DNA of 12,809 bases from Candidatus Magasanikiibacteriota bacterium (GCA_003514455.1 DOQH01000038.1:41165-53973); one strand, 5' to 3'; counted from the first letter of the stretch, positions 1 through 8,052 are shown. Numbers and translations: made by a program. The notes: generated by a model not told the origin, from the sequence alone.

Positions 1-1907
1 CGGTCGCGCATTTCCATAATTTGTCCGCGTTTGGAATTCAAATTACCAATCACATCGCCCATAAATTGCTCCGATGTAATAACTTCAACTTTCATCACCG
101 GCTCCAAAATCATCGGCCCGGCTTTTTTCACCGCCTCTTGCAAAGCAAAGGAACCGGCCATTTTAAAAGACATTTCGGAAGAATCAACTTCATGATATGA
201 ACCATCAAAAACAGTAACTCTCACATCAACCAACGGATATCCGGCCAACACACCTTTATCCAACGCGTCTTTCACACCCTTTTGAATTGCCGGAATATAT
301 TCTCTTGGTATCACGCCGCCTTTAACTTCATCAACAAATTCAAAACCCTTGCCACGCTCCAATGGCTCAATTTTCAACCAACAATGACCATATTGACCGC
401 GACCGCCTGATTGGCGTATATATTTTCCCTCTCCCTCGGCCTCATGCTTGATGGCTTCTTTGTAAGCAACTTGCGGTCTGCCGACATTTGCTTCAACTTT
501 AAATTCTCTTTTCATTCTGTCAACAATAATATCCAAATGCAGTTCACCCATGCCGGAAATAATCGTTTGTAATGTATCTTCGTCGGTTCTAATACGAAAA
601 GTCGGATCTTCTTCAGCCAATTTCTGCATAGCCATGCCCATTTTTTCCTGATCTACTTTTGTTTTTGGCTCAATGGCAATGGAAATTACCGGTTCTGGAA
701 ATATGATTGATTCCAACATCACCGGATGTTCCGGATCGCAAAGAGTGTGGCCTGTAAAAGTATTTTTCAATCCGACTGCGGCAGCAATATCCCCTGCGTA
801 AACTTCATCAATATCTTCACGATGATTGGCGTGCATCCTAACCAATCTGCCAATGCGCTCGCGTTCGCCGGTAGTCGTATTAAAAACATAAGAACCGGCT
901 TGCAATTTTCCTGAATAAACGCGAAAAAAGGCCAATTTACCAATAAAAGGATCAGCCGCGATTTTAAAAGCCAGGGCCACAAATGGCGCGTCATCAGTCA
1001 CTTTAACTTCAATGTCATTTTCTTTATGATTCGGGTCAAAACCATGCGGAGCTGCCACATCCAATGGAGTAGGCAAATAATCAATCACAGCATCAAGCAT
1101 AAACTGCACTCCTTTATTTTTCAAAGCCGAACCGCAAAGAATCGGCACAATTTCAAAATTAACAACTGCTTTACGCAACACTTTTTTCAAATCCTCAACC
1201 GGGATCTCTTCACCGGCCAGATATTTATTCAAAAGCTTTTCATCGTTCTCGGAAATTTTTTCCACCAAATCGGCACGATATTGCTCGGCAATTTCCTTCA
1301 TGTCATCTGGAATCTCGCCTTCTTTAATATCCTTTCCCATGTCATCCAAATAAATATATGATTTGCGAAGTAGCAAATCCACCACTCCTTTAAAATTGGC
1401 CTCTGTGCCGATTGGCAACTGTAATGGTATGGCATTTTTAGTAAGTCGTTCGTGAATGGATTTAACATCATTGAAAAAATTTGCACCCATTCTGTCCAAT
1501 TTATTGATAAAACAAATGCGCGGTACTTTGTATTCATCAGCATAACGCCAATTTGTTTCTGATTGCGGCTCCACTCCGGCGACTCCGTCAAAAATTACCA
1601 CAGCTCCGTCCAAAACGCGCAAAGATCTTTTCACCTCAACTGTAAAATCAATATGCCCCGGAGTATCAATCAAGTTAATGCGACAGTCCTTCCAAAAACA
1701 AGTTGTTGCGGCGGAAGTAATGGTAATGCCGCGCTCGCGCTCCTGCTCCATCCAATCCATAGTAGTGGCGCCTTCATGCACTTCGCCAATTTTATGCTTT
1801 TTGCCGGTATAAAACAAAACACGCTCGGAAACCGTGGTTTTACCGGCGTCAATATGAGCGATAATGCCTATATTGCGTGTATTTTCCAATGTATATTCTC
1901 TAGGCAT
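1..1907 (-). CDS. fusA: Translation elongation factor G (EF-G), C-terminus beyond window
   Basis: EF-G is the cytosolic GTPase that moves tRNA and mRNA through the ribosome after peptide bond formation and helps split ribosomes during recycling. Reading minus from an ATG at 1907 gives 635 codons, open to the window edge; full EF-G is about 690-700 residues, so most of domain V is missing here. Visible are the P-loop AHIDAGKTT (about residue 17), the switch I stretch ending in ERERGITI, switch [14 protein letters not shown], the guanine-specificity motif NKLDRMG, domain [13 protein letters not shown], and the domain IV tip loop SYHEVDSSE with the conserved His. The end reads into domain V ([15 protein letters not shown]). 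It lies 9 bp after rpsG, in the usual rpsL-rpsG-fusA order, and has no Shine-Dalgarno in the AT-only gap. Identification is firm; only the end is unseen. Confidence 0.98.
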   Translation of the reverse strand, partial: MPREYTLENTRNIGIIAHIDAGKTTVSERVLFYTGKKHKIGEVHEGATTMDWMEQERERGITITSAATTCFWKDCRINLIDTPGHIDFTVEVKRSLRVLDGAVVIFDGVAGVEPQSETNWRYADEYKVPRICFINKLDRMGANFFNDVKSIHERLTKNAIPLQLPIGTEANFKGVVDLLLRKSYIYLDDMGKDIKEGEIPDDMKEIAEQYRADLVEKISENDEKLLNKYLAGEEIPVEDLKKVLRKAVVNFEIVPILCGSALKNKGVQFMLDAVIDYLPTPLDVAAPHGFDPNHKENDIEVKVTDDAPFVALAFKIAADPFIGKLAFFRVYSGKLQAGSYVFNTTTGERERIGRLVRMHANHREDIDEVYAGDIAAAVGLKNTFTGHTLCDPEHPVMLESIIFPEPVISIAIEPKTKVDQEKMGMAMQKLAEEDPTFRIRTDEDTLQTIISGMGELHLDIIVDRMKREFKVEANVGRPQVAYKEAIKHEAEGEGKYIRQSGGRGQYGHCWLKIEPLERGKGFEFVDEVKGGVIPREYIPAIQKGVKDALDKGVLAGYPLVDVRVTVFDGSYHEVDSSEMSFKMAGSFALQEAVKKAGPMILEPVMKVEVITSEQFMGDVIGNLNSKRGQIMEMRD

Positions 1908-1916
1908 AAATATTAA

Positions 1917-2387
1917 TTAAAATCTGGCAAAATGAGCAAAAGCGCGATTGGCTTCGGCCATACGATGCATATCTTGTTTCTTTCTAACTGCCTCACCCTG
2001 ATTTTGAGCTGCAGCCATAAGTTCCTCAGCCAAATTGATGTGCATTGGTTTGCCTTTACGCGCCTGCGATGCGGCGATAATCCAACGAAAAGACAATCCG
2101 TTGCGGCGTTCGCCCCTGACCGGCATTGGCACCTGATAGTTGGCGCCGCCAACGCGGCGGGACTTGGTTTCCATTTGCGGACTGACATTTTTTATGGCCT
2201 CGTCAAAAGTTTCCAATGGGTCTTTTTTGGTTTTTTCTTTAATCAAATCAAAAGCTCCATAGACAATTTTCTGCGCTGTGATTTTCTTTCCTTTGCGCAT
2301 GACAAAATTGATAAATTTGGCTAACAAAATATTTTGATATTTCGGATCGGGTAATATATTTCTTTTTGGCGCTTGTTTTCCACGCAT
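1917..2387 (-). CDS. rpsG: 30S ribosomal protein S7
   Basis: S7 is a primary binder of the 3' major domain of 16S rRNA, nucleates assembly of the 30S head and lines the E site. The 156-residue product has the family's normal length and signatures: a basic N-terminus [17 protein letters not shown], the [21 protein letters not shown] core near residues 68-88, and the RNA-binding stretch with [14 protein letters not shown]. The C-terminus ends in FAHFARF. It sits 12 bp downstream of rpsL and 9 bp upstream of fusA, so it is surely cotranscribed with both. No Shine-Dalgarno precedes the ATG; the spacer is AT only. In E. coli S7 autoregulates the str operon by binding the rpsL-rpsG spacer. Here that spacer is far too short for that structure, so any feedback control would have to act elsewhere. 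Confidence 0.98.
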   Translation of the reverse strand: MRGKQAPKRNILPDPKYQNILLAKFINFVMRKGKKITAQKIVYGAFDLIKEKTKKDPLETFDEAIKNVSPQMETKSRRVGGANYQVPMPVRGERRNGLSFRWIIAASQARKGKPMHINLAEELMAAAQNQGEAVRKKQDMHRMAEANRAFAHFARF

Positions 2388-2399
2388 AAAATTAAAATT

Positions 2400-2816
2400 T
2401 TATTTTCCTTTCTTCGCGCCGTATAAAGAACGGCTACGCTTTCTTCCGGCCACGCCTTGAGTATCATAAATACCGCGCACAATGTGATAACGCACGCCAG
2501 GCAAATCCTTAACGCGTCCGCCGCGCAACATTACGATAGAATGCTCTTGCAAATTATGACCGACTCCCGGAATGTATGCAGTCACTTCCATACCATTGGA
2601 CAAACGCACACGAGCGATTTTGCGCAACGCCGAGTTTGGTTTTTTTGGAGTCATGGTGGTCACCTTCACGCATACTCCACGCAAAAACGGTCGACCGCCT
2701 GCCAAATCAGTGCGACGACGATGCAGAGTATCCAATCCATGTTGCATGGCAGGTGCCTTGCTTTTCTTTTTAATGGAATGGCGTCCTTTTTTAATCAATT
2801 GATTGATTGTGGGCAT
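2400..2816 (-). CDS. rpsL: 30S ribosomal protein S12
   Basis: S12 sits at the decoding centre of the 30S subunit and controls accuracy of codon reading. The 138-residue protein begins [12 protein letters not shown] and carries the universal [11 protein letters not shown] loop (about residues 56-66), which holds the two lysines where streptomycin resistance mutations fall; both are lysine here, the drug-sensitive state. The second decoding loop GHNLQEHS and the [14 protein letters not shown] segment, with the Asp that is methylthiolated in E. coli, are intact. Residues about 20-48 form a longer linker than in E. coli (124 aa), as in Firmicutes-type S12. It is the first gene of rpsL-rpsG-fusA, with its own promoter and a structured leader upstream, and no Shine-Dalgarno near the ATG. 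Confidence 0.98.
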   Translation of the reverse strand: MPTINQLIKKGRHSIKKKSKAPAMQHGLDTLHRRRTDLAGGRPFLRGVCVKVTTMTPKKPNSALRKIARVRLSNGMEVTAYIPGVGHNLQEHSIVMLRGGRVKDLPGVRYHIVRGIYDTQGVAGRKRSRSLYGAKKGK

Positions 2817-2837
2817 AAATCATTTGGAATTTAGAAC

Positions 2838-2892
2838 AAAAAAACACAAGGAGATTATTTCTCTTTGCGGACTGGCCTCGAGCCACCGAGGC
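2838..2892 (-). promoter_or_regulatory. Structured 5' leader of the rpsL operon
   Basis: In the transcript sense this leader has a first hairpin (GCCTCG, 6-nt loop, CGAGGC; 2875-2892). A second, weaker one follows: an 8-position stem with one A-C mismatch and loop AATAA at 2847-2867, then after two bases a run of seven T (2844-2838). The second looks like a weak intrinsic terminator, so the leader could act as an attenuator. The structures are read directly; the regulatory role is inferred. Self-complementary CTCGAG in the first hairpin also permits an alternative TGGC/GCCA pairing. Confidence 0.45.
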
Positions 2893-2929
2893 AGCAACTC
2901 AATTTTCCACAAAGCTTATGTAAAGATAT

Positions 2930-2956
2930 ATTATACCAACGCCCAAAATCTGTCAA
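2930..2956 (-). promoter_or_regulatory. Promoter of the rpsL-rpsG-fusA operon
   Basis: On the minus strand there is a perfect -35 TTGACA (2956-2951) and a perfect -10 TATAAT (2935-2930) with a short 15-bp spacer. Shifting the -10 by two bases to TAATAT (2933-2928) gives a 17-bp spacer. The predicted start near 2923 leaves a leader of about 105 nt before rpsL. The -35 box contains the TGA stop codon of the upstream protease gene, so there is no room for a terminator between the two genes. Confidence 0.8.
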
Positions 2957-3576
2957 CTACCAACCATCATCCTAAACACCGCCTCAATCACCGGACTAAT
3001 TAATCTAAATGCGAAGAAGATAAAGAAAAAAAGCAAAAAAATACTGTATCGCTCCAAAAACTCACGCACTTTATAAGCGCTATCTGGTAAAACAGCATAT
3101 AAAATTTTGGAGCCGTCCAAAGGAGGAATCGGCATTAAATTAAAAATCGCCAAAACAATATTTGCGTAAACAATCAAAGTGAAAAAACTGATTATTGAAA
3201 AAATAAAAGACGAAGAAGGAATGCCAACAGCGCGAATGAAAATGCTAAAAATCAGAGCTGTGGCAATGTTGGCAGCCGGCCCGGCCAATCCAACCATGGC
3301 CGGCCCCCATTTTTGATTTTTCAAATTGTAAGGATTGTATGGCACGGGCTTGGCATAAGCAAAAACAAAACTCCCTCCGGAAATAAAATACAAAAATATA
3401 GGCAGAAGAATCGTGCCCCATTTATCAATGTGCACGCGCGGATCCAGCGACAACCGACCGGCGTATTTGGCAGTCGGATCCCCCAGCATCCAAGCCATCC
3501 AACCATGAGCGTATTCATGAATAATGGCCGAAGGAATAATAATGATAAAATAAAAAATTAAAGAAAAAAAATCCAT
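2953..3576 (-). CDS. Site-2 protease family (M50) membrane metalloprotease
   Basis: This is a 207-residue integral membrane zinc protease of the S2P/M50B type, which cuts substrates within the lipid bilayer. The first membrane segment carries the metal-binding HEYAH (H20, E21, H24), and the third ligand Asp is in NLMPIPPLDG (D154) at the end of a later membrane segment. The family's internal motifs SLDPRVHIDKWG (about 43-54) and GPAMVGLAGPAAN (91-103) are present. A last hydrophobic helix spans about 178-195. It has no PDZ domain, so it belongs to the minimal YwhC/FPN-like group and not to RseP. Substrate unknown. It is transcribed away from rpmB, and its stop codon lies inside the -35 box of the rpsL promoter, so read-through into the str operon is possible. 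Confidence 0.93.
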   Translation of the reverse strand: MDFFSLIFYFIIIIPSAIIHEYAHGWMAWMLGDPTAKYAGRLSLDPRVHIDKWGTILLPIFLYFISGGSFVFAYAKPVPYNPYNLKNQKWGPAMVGLAGPAANIATALIFSIFIRAVGIPSSSFIFSIISFFTLIVYANIVLAIFNLMPIPPLDGSKILYAVLPDSAYKVREFLERYSIFLLFFFIFFAFRLISPVIEAVFRMMVGS

Positions 3577-3581
3577 AGGCC

Positions 3582-3610
3582 TTGCTTATTTAAAATCTTT
3601 ATGATAGAAT
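3582..3610 (+). promoter_or_regulatory. Promoter of rpmB
   Basis: TTGCTT (3582-3587), a 17-bp spacer and TAGAAT (3605-3610; 5 of 6 consensus bases) precede rpmB on the plus strand. The predicted start near 3617 gives a leader of about 20 nt. The -10 box overlaps a perfect 15-bp palindrome, TATGAT-AGA-ATCATA (3600-3614). Confidence 0.55.
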
Positions 3611-3617
3611 CATACCA
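3609..3617 (-). promoter_or_regulatory. Extended -10 promoter of the M50 protease gene
   Basis: On the minus strand TGG-TATGAT is an extended -10 element with no recognisable -35 box. It shares the palindrome at 3600-3614 with the divergent rpmB promoter. The predicted start near 3602 gives a leader of about 25 nt before the protease ATG at 3576. Confidence 0.4.
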
Positions 3618-3638
3618 CACTTATTTAATCATGACTAT

Positions 3639-3812
3639 ATGGCTAGAAAATGCTCTAAATGCGGCCGTGGACCAATCAAAGGCGCCACTCGCAGTCATTC
3701 CAATATAAAGACCAAGCGCCGTGTCTTTGTAAATTTGCAATGGCAAAAAGTCAATGGCAAAAAAATAAAAATCTGCACCAAATGCCTTAAAACCTTGGCT
3801 AAGGCAAAATAA
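3639..3812 (+). CDS. rpmB: 50S ribosomal protein L28, zinc-ribbon form
   Basis: L28 is a small late-assembling protein of the large ribosomal subunit. The plus-strand frame from ATG at 3639 to TAA at 3810-3812 encodes 57 residues, shorter than E. coli L28 (78). It starts MARKCSKCGRGP, continues with the family core SHSNIKTKRRVFVNLQ, and ends ICTKCLKTLAKAK. Two Cys pairs, C5/C8 and C46/C49, make it the zinc-binding (C+) version; many bacteria also have a cysteine-free paralogue used under zinc starvation, and none is in view. It is a single-gene unit with its own promoter and a terminator 12 bp after the stop, convergent with copA. It has no Shine-Dalgarno. Another ATG at 3631 is out of frame. 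Confidence 0.96.
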   Translation: MARKCSKCGRGPIKGATRSHSNIKTKRRVFVNLQWQKVNGKKIKICTKCLKTLAKAK

Positions 3813-3824
3813 AGAGCGACAAAC

Positions 3825-3853
3825 AAAACATCCTCCTGAACGGAGGATGTTTT
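3825..3853. terminator. Bidirectional terminator between rpmB and copA
   Basis: AAAACATCCTCC and GGAGGATGTTTT form a perfect 12-bp stem around the loop TGAAC. On plus the stem runs into six T (3850-3855), ending rpmB. On minus it is followed by TTTTGTTT, which would serve copA, whose stop codon is 16 bp upstream of the stem. Its place between convergent genes fits use in both directions. Confidence 0.9.
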
Positions 3854-3868
3854 TTGACTAAATTTTTT

Positions 3869-6043
3869 CTACAATTTTATTCGTCTTAACAAAATGGAAT
3901 TCAACACCACAGATACACTGCTTAAAGCCATTGCCAAACCGGCAAATTCGGCTCGTAATAGTCCCAAAGCGGCAATCGGGATGCCAACACTATTATAGAA
4001 CAAGGCCCAAAACATATTTTGTTTTATTTTTCTCATTGTAGCTTTACTTAATTTTATTGCCTTAGCTACATCGCGCAAATCATTTTTAATCAAAACTACA
4101 CCACCTGCTTCAATGGCAATATCAGTGCCGCTACCCATTGCAACGCCTAAATCAGCCGCGGCCAAAGCCGGCGCGTCATTAATTCCATCACCAACCATTG
4201 CTATTTTCAATCCTTTAGATTGAATTTTCTGAACTTCCGCCGCTTTGTCAGCAGGCAAAACCTCTGCCAGCACTTCATCTATACCTGCCTGACGCGCAAT
4301 AGCGCGCGCGGTACGTTCATTGTCGCCGGTAATCATTATTATTTTTATTTTCATTTTATGAAGTTGATCAATCGCTTCTTTGGTAGATTCTTTAATTGTG
4401 TCGGCAACTGCAATCAATCCCGCGATTTGATTATCAATCGCCACAATCATCACTGTCTTGCCCATTTCTTCCAACTGCTGTTTTTTATTTCTAATGTCAA
4501 CGGATACGGCTACGGATATTTTAGCCATTAATTTTTCAGTTCCCACCGCAACCGATGCTCCATTTACTTTGCCAATAACACCAAATCCGCTAATTGCTTC
4601 AAATTCAGTCGGGTCGCTCAATTTTAAACTATCTTTTTGTGCACGATTGACAATTGATTCAGCTAACGAATGCTCTGATTTGTTTTCCAAAGAAGCTGCC
4701 AGTCGCAATAATTCTGTTGACTGATTAAAATTTAAAATATCAGTTACTTCCGGCTTGCCATTGGTTAGAGTGCCTGTTTTATCAAAAATTATAACCTTTA
4801 TCTTGTTGGCAACTTCCAAGGCCTCACCGCCTTTAATTAAAATTCCATTTTCCGCGCCACGACCTGTGCCAACCATAATGGCCGTAGGCGTAGCCAAACC
4901 CAAAGCACAAGGGCAAGCAATCACCAACACTGCCGTAAATGCCAAAAGCGCGGCCACAAATGGAGCTTGAATAAGAAAAAACCAAACAATAAAAGTAATA
5001 ATGGCAATAATAATTACCACCGGCACAAAATAACTGGAAACAACATCGGCAAAACGTTGTATGGGCGCTTTGGAACTTTGAGCATCCTCAACTATTTTAA
5101 TAATTTGCGCCAACATGGTTTCCTGACCAATTTTCTTGGCGCTGAATTTAAAACTGCCTATTTTATTAATCGTCGCGCCGATCACAAAATCTCCGACTTT
5201 TTTCTCAACCGGCAAACTTTCTCCGGAAATCATTGATTCATCCACGCTGGAGTATCCATCCAACACCTCTCCATCAACGGGAATTTTTTCTCCGGGCCGC
5301 ACGACTACTACATCGCCCACCCGCACCATTTCAATTGGAATATCAATTTCTCGCCCATCTTTTGCTATTCGAGCTGTTTTTGCTTGTAAGCCCAACAATT
5401 TTTTAATTGCCTCGCCGGCCTTGCCTTTGGCGCGAACTTCCAACCACTTGCCCAACATTACAAAAGTAATTAAAAGAGCGGCGGTTTCGTAAAAAACTTC
5501 ACCTTGAATCAAATAAGTGGTGGCCAAACTGAAAAAAAATGCCGCACTGGTGCCAATGGCAATCAAAGAATCCATGTTGGCGCCGCGATTTTTAGCCGCA
5601 TAATAAGCGCCTCGATAAAATCGCCAACCAATGCCGAATTGCACCATGCCCGCTAATATGGATTGAACAATTTTGCTAAACAAGGATTTGTCTTGTAAAA
5701 TCATGCTTAAAAAAATCACAGGCAAGGACAAAACCAAACTCATCCAAAAAAGATCGCGATTTTTCTTAACTTCATCCATTTGCATGACAGTATGTTCATC
5801 GTGCCCGTTCATTTTTTTTTCTGAAATTGCTTGCGCGGTGTAGCCGGCTTTTTTAATAGCTTGAATAATTTCCTCTTCTTGTCCAATAACAGAATCAAAT
5901 TCCACTTTGGACATTTGAGTGGCAAAATTAACTTGAACCGCAGAGACAAATGACAACTTTTTTAAAATGTCTTCGATAATCAAAGCGCAGCTGGCGCAAT
6001 GCATGCCGGAAATAATAAAATTTTGTGTTTTTATTTTAGTCAT
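3869..6043 (-). CDS. copA: Copper-exporting P1B-type ATPase (CopA-like)
   Basis: A 724-residue heavy-metal ATPase that would pump Cu(I) out of the cytoplasm using ATP. In order: an N-terminal HMA domain with GMHCASC (C16, C19); a short His/Met linker (GHDEH, about 80-84); paired membrane helices; the actuator domain with SGES (273-276); the ion channel CPC (377-379); the phosphorylation site DKTGTLT (D421); TGD (572-574); and the hinge [10 protein letters not shown] (618-627). The final helices carry YN (683-684) and M705xxSS with N715, the Cu(I)-specific set for P1B-1 pumps. The nucleotide-binding HP motif reads SEHSL (456-460), Ser replacing Pro. It is the last gene of the csoR-like operon, 11 bp after the HMA/TauE/cupredoxin gene, with no Shine-Dalgarno. 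Ag(I) is the other plausible substrate. Confidence 0.95.
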   Translation of the reverse strand: MTKIKTQNFIISGMHCASCALIIEDILKKLSFVSAVQVNFATQMSKVEFDSVIGQEEEIIQAIKKAGYTAQAISEKKMNGHDEHTVMQMDEVKKNRDLFWMSLVLSLPVIFLSMILQDKSLFSKIVQSILAGMVQFGIGWRFYRGAYYAAKNRGANMDSLIAIGTSAAFFFSLATTYLIQGEVFYETAALLITFVMLGKWLEVRAKGKAGEAIKKLLGLQAKTARIAKDGREIDIPIEMVRVGDVVVVRPGEKIPVDGEVLDGYSSVDESMISGESLPVEKKVGDFVIGATINKIGSFKFSAKKIGQETMLAQIIKIVEDAQSSKAPIQRFADVVSSYFVPVVIIIAIITFIVWFFLIQAPFVAALLAFTAVLVIACPCALGLATPTAIMVGTGRGAENGILIKGGEALEVANKIKVIIFDKTGTLTNGKPEVTDILNFNQSTELLRLAASLENKSEHSLAESIVNRAQKDSLKLSDPTEFEAISGFGVIGKVNGASVAVGTEKLMAKISVAVSVDIRNKKQQLEEMGKTVMIVAIDNQIAGLIAVADTIKESTKEAIDQLHKMKIKIIMITGDNERTARAIARQAGIDEVLAEVLPADKAAEVQKIQSKGLKIAMVGDGINDAPALAAADLGVAMGSGTDIAIEAGGVVLIKNDLRDVAKAIKLSKATMRKIKQNMFWALFYNSVGIPIAALGLLRAEFAGLAMALSSVSVVLNSILLRRIKL

Positions 6044-6054
6044 ATAAATATTAC

Positions 6055-7413
6055 TTAATTAACCACTTCAAAAAAACCATTAACCATGCCCATCCAACAA
6101 CTGAATTTAAATTTCCCGATTTTGGTTGGAGTAAATTCTTTAATGCTGGTTTCCCCGGGAGTTAAATCAATTGAACCGGAAAAAAGAGAACGCGAAATAA
6201 TCGCTCCTGTACAGCCGCCGGTTCCGATGTCCTCGATCTCCCAGCGCACAGGCACGCCCGCGCGAACTTTAATGTAATCGGGATTATATCCACGCGAAGA
6301 GGCCGTCATTTTGACAATTTGCTTGCCATTAATAATTGGCGGCAAACCCGATTCTTGATTGTTCTCAGCTGATGTTGGATTGTTTTTAGTCAAATCTGAA
6401 AAACTCGACCATCCCAAGGCGTTAAGCTGGGCATTAATGTTAAAAAGAGAAAAAAATAGAACCAAAGCCCCCGCTGCCTTTAAAAAAGTGTTGGACAAGT
6501 GCGGTCGGGAAACGAATTTCATGCTGGAAGAGCCGATCAGCAAAAGCACGGGCAAAGTTCCTAAAGCGAAAAAAAACATAATAAGACTGCCATGCCAGGC
6601 GCTGCCGGAAATCAAAGCCGACCCTTGCGCTACAATAGTGAAACCGCACGGCAGAAAAAAAGTCAGAGCGCCTAAAATAAAAGGCATCTGACGGCCTTGA
6701 AATTTTGTTTCATCAGCCACGCGGCGAGTTATAAATTTTGGAACAGTAATTTGAAATCGCCGCAGAGCTTGTACGCCAAGCATTTGCAAAGCCAACAAAA
6801 ACATTAAAAAAGAAACGGCTAAAACTAAAAATGAACTGAAATTGGATGAAATTTTTATACCACTGCCAAGGCTGCCCAAAATCGCTCCCAAAATCGTATA
6901 AGAAATTAAACGACCCAAATTAAATAAAACGTGCGGCTGTGTTTTATTTGAGTCCTCAGTTCCTTTTTGGTAAAGCGATGCCCACTGTTTGGACATTGAT
7001 AAAATCAATCCTCCGACTAAAGCGGCGCAGGAAGAAAGACCGGCTAATAATCCAAAAAAGAAAAAAGCCGGCAGAGATGAATCCGCGTTGACGCTAATCC
7101 AAGAATTTAATCCTAATTTATTAAAATACAAAAAAAATATAATAATCAAACCGACCAAAAACCAAATTTTAAAACTATTGGCAGTTTCTTTATCAACTGT
7201 TGGCAACTCATAAAAAATATATTTTTCTTCTCTGAACATTTTATTCAATTTTTCCACACCAGGCAATGAACCGTCAAATTCAACCACCACCTGCCCTTTG
7301 GCAGTGGAAGCGTCCACAGCTTTAACGCCATAGATGGCCAGCAACTTTTTTTCAATCAATATCTCGCACGAAGCACAGTGCATTCCATGAATGTAAAAAA
7401 TTTTCTGCTGCAT
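6055..7413 (-). CDS. HMA / TauE-SafE-type membrane / cupredoxin three-domain copper protein
   Basis: A 452-residue fusion. Residues 1-70 form a heavy-metal-associated domain (HGMHCASC; C13, C16). Residues about 83-335 hold some seven membrane segments of the COG2836 TauE/SafE (UreH_2, DsbD/CcdA-like) type, with one conserved Cys in each half: C129 in GLSSC and C256 in FLPCG. After a Ser/Asn-rich linker, residues 360-452 are a COG4633-like cupredoxin ending [15 protein letters not shown]401, C439, M441 and M443 are the likely metal ligands, with no His among them. The copper operon context suggests Cu(I) passage between cytoplasmic HMA, membrane core and an outward-facing cupredoxin, perhaps handing metal to or from CopA. 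Transport direction is unknown, and thiol-redox transfer by the Cys pair is the alternative. It starts 2 bp after the csoR-like gene. Confidence 0.85.
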   Translation of the reverse strand: MQQKIFYIHGMHCASCEILIEKKLLAIYGVKAVDASTAKGQVVVEFDGSLPGVEKLNKMFREEKYIFYELPTVDKETANSFKIWFLVGLIIIFFLYFNKLGLNSWISVNADSSLPAFFFFGLLAGLSSCAALVGGLILSMSKQWASLYQKGTEDSNKTQPHVLFNLGRLISYTILGAILGSLGSGIKISSNFSSFLVLAVSFLMFLLALQMLGVQALRRFQITVPKFITRRVADETKFQGRQMPFILGALTFFLPCGFTIVAQGSALISGSAWHGSLIMFFFALGTLPVLLLIGSSSMKFVSRPHLSNTFLKAAGALVLFFSLFNINAQLNALGWSSFSDLTKNNPTSAENNQESGLPPIINGKQIVKMTASSRGYNPDYIKVRAGVPVRWEIEDIGTGGCTGAIISRSLFSGSIDLTPGETSIKEFTPTKIGKFKFSCWMGMVNGFFEVVN

Positions 7414-7415
7414 AT

Positions 7416-7691
7416 TTATTTATTTAAAAGATTGGAGACCTTGAGAATTTCTTCTACCATTTCCTGTTGACGCTTGGTGTTATTGGAAGCCACGGCTTTT
7501 TTAAAACAAGAATTAAGATGATTTTCCATGAGCATTTGATGAGCTGATTTTAAAAGCCCAATAACAGCCAAATTTTGCTGCATAATATTAATACAATACT
7601 CACCGGATTCAACCATAGCAATGATTTTAGCCAACAAACTGTGAGCTTTTTTAAAACTAATCCGCGTTTTTTCTTTTTGAGGTGAAATCAT
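7416..7691 (-). CDS. csoR: CsoR-type copper-sensing repressor (DUF156 family)
   Basis: A 91-residue all-helical protein of the CsoR/RcnR/FrmR family, tetrameric DNA-binding repressors released by metal or other inducers. The three Cu(I) ligands of CsoR fall at C33, H58 and C62, the same spacing (25 and 4) as the C36-H61-C65 triad of M. tuberculosis CsoR, so a Cu(I) sensor is strongly favoured over the nickel (RcnR) or formaldehyde (FrmR) types. Flanking residues EYCINIMQQNLAVIGLLKSA match the family's helix 2. It is first in the operon, ahead of the two copper proteins. A G/C-tract inverted repeat lies just downstream of the promoter -10, which predicts autoregulation. The ATG at 7691 has no Shine-Dalgarno. 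Confidence 0.92.
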   Translation of the reverse strand: MISPQKEKTRISFKKAHSLLAKIIAMVESGEYCINIMQQNLAVIGLLKSAHQMLMENHLNSCFKKAVASNNTKRQQEMVEEILKVSNLLNK

Positions 7692-7707
7692 ATTAATTTT
7701 TTATTGA

Positions 7708-7736
7708 TTTAGACCCACACCCTAGGTGGGGGTAAA
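7708..7736 (-). promoter_or_regulatory. Probable CsoR operator
   Basis: An inverted repeat centred on 7722 has inner arms CCCAC (7714-7718) and GTGGG (7726-7730) separated by 7 bp, and outer arms TTTA (7708-7711) and TAAA (7733-7736); 9 of 14 positions are symmetric. GC tracts flanked by A/T ends are the known CsoR operator style. It covers the predicted transcription start of the csoR-copA operon, a place where repressor binding would block transcription. Binding by the encoded repressor is inferred. Confidence 0.7.
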
Positions 7737-7740
7737 TACC

Positions 7741-7770
7741 AACTTACCACATCCCTTTTTGTTCTGTCAA
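7741..7770 (-). promoter_or_regulatory. Promoter of the csoR-copA operon
   Basis: Minus-strand TTGACA (7770-7765), an 18-bp spacer and an extended -10 TGG-TAAGTT (hexamer 7746-7741). The -10 is poor (3 of 6), but the TG extension and perfect -35 compensate. The predicted start near 7734 falls inside the operator, and the leader is about 43 nt. Confidence 0.55.
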
Positions 7771-7796
7771 CATACTTATCCACAATGCAAGCAAAT

Positions 7797-7824
7797 AAAA
7801 AAGCCCCGTCTTTTCAAACAGGGC
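7797..7824 (-). terminator. Terminator of the nusA-csrA operon
   Basis: In the minus-strand transcript GCCCTGT pairs with ACGGGGC (7 bp including one U-G) around an 8-nt loop and runs into TTTTTT (7802-7797) followed by ATTT. It lies 27 bp past the csrA stop codon and upstream of the csoR promoter, separating the two operons. Confidence 0.8.
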
Positions 7825-7851
7825 GCCGACCGCGAGAATGAAACTGCTTAA

Positions 7852-8052
7852 TCAAGGTGGTTGTTGACCGGTTTCCGGCTTATTCGCGATAATTATTGCA
7901 TCATAAATATCCAATTCGCCGCGCAAGACACGCAATCGCGGCGGCGCGTCAATTCCCAGTTTGACGCCCTTGCCGCGCACTTCGCAAATAGTTATTTTGA
8001 TGTCGACTCCGATCAGAATTGTTTCGCCGGGTTTCCTAGTTAACATCAACAT
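7852..8052 (-). CDS. csrA: Carbon storage regulator CsrA
   Basis: CsrA is a small homodimeric RNA-binding protein that binds A-N-GGA motifs, mostly over ribosome binding sites, and represses or stabilises target mRNAs. The 66-residue product aligns without gaps to E. coli CsrA over the first 50 residues: MLMLTRKPGETILIG at the start, L4 and R44 (the key RNA contacts) conserved, and GIDAP at 33-37. A Pro/Gln-rich tail ends the protein. The start is set by a strong Shine-Dalgarno, GGAGGA, 6 nt before ATG 8052; an in-frame ATG at 8046 is worse spaced. The gene overlaps the O-antigen ligase gene by 7 bp, so it is probably translationally coupled, and it is the last gene of the nusA operon. CsrA is best known from flagellated, metabolically flexible bacteria, so its presence in a reduced genome is notable. 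Confidence 0.93.
   Translation of the reverse strand: MLMLTRKPGETILIGVDIKITICEVRGKGVKLGIDAPPRLRVLRGELDIYDAIIIANKPETGQQPP

Noticed and set aside
1026..1361. 111-codon plus-strand and similar open frames opposite fusA
   Set aside because: The minus-strand EF-G frame is continuous and conserved throughout this stretch, so these are shadows.
2572..2834. Several overlapping plus-strand frames opposite rpsL
   Set aside because: They mirror the highly conserved S12 codons and none has its own promoter or start context.
6359..6691. 110-codon plus-strand open frame
   Set aside because: It lies fully inside the HMA/TauE/cupredoxin gene on the other strand, is lysine-rich low-information translation and has no ribosome binding site or family resemblance.
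7776..7784. Perfect DnaA box TTATCCACA (and looser TTTTCCACA at 2903-2911)
   Set aside because: It is a single copy in the spacer upstream of csoR, with no cluster, no AT-rich unwinding tract arrangement and no dnaA/dnaN nearby. A 9-mer of this kind is expected by chance in an AT-rich genome, so no origin is called.
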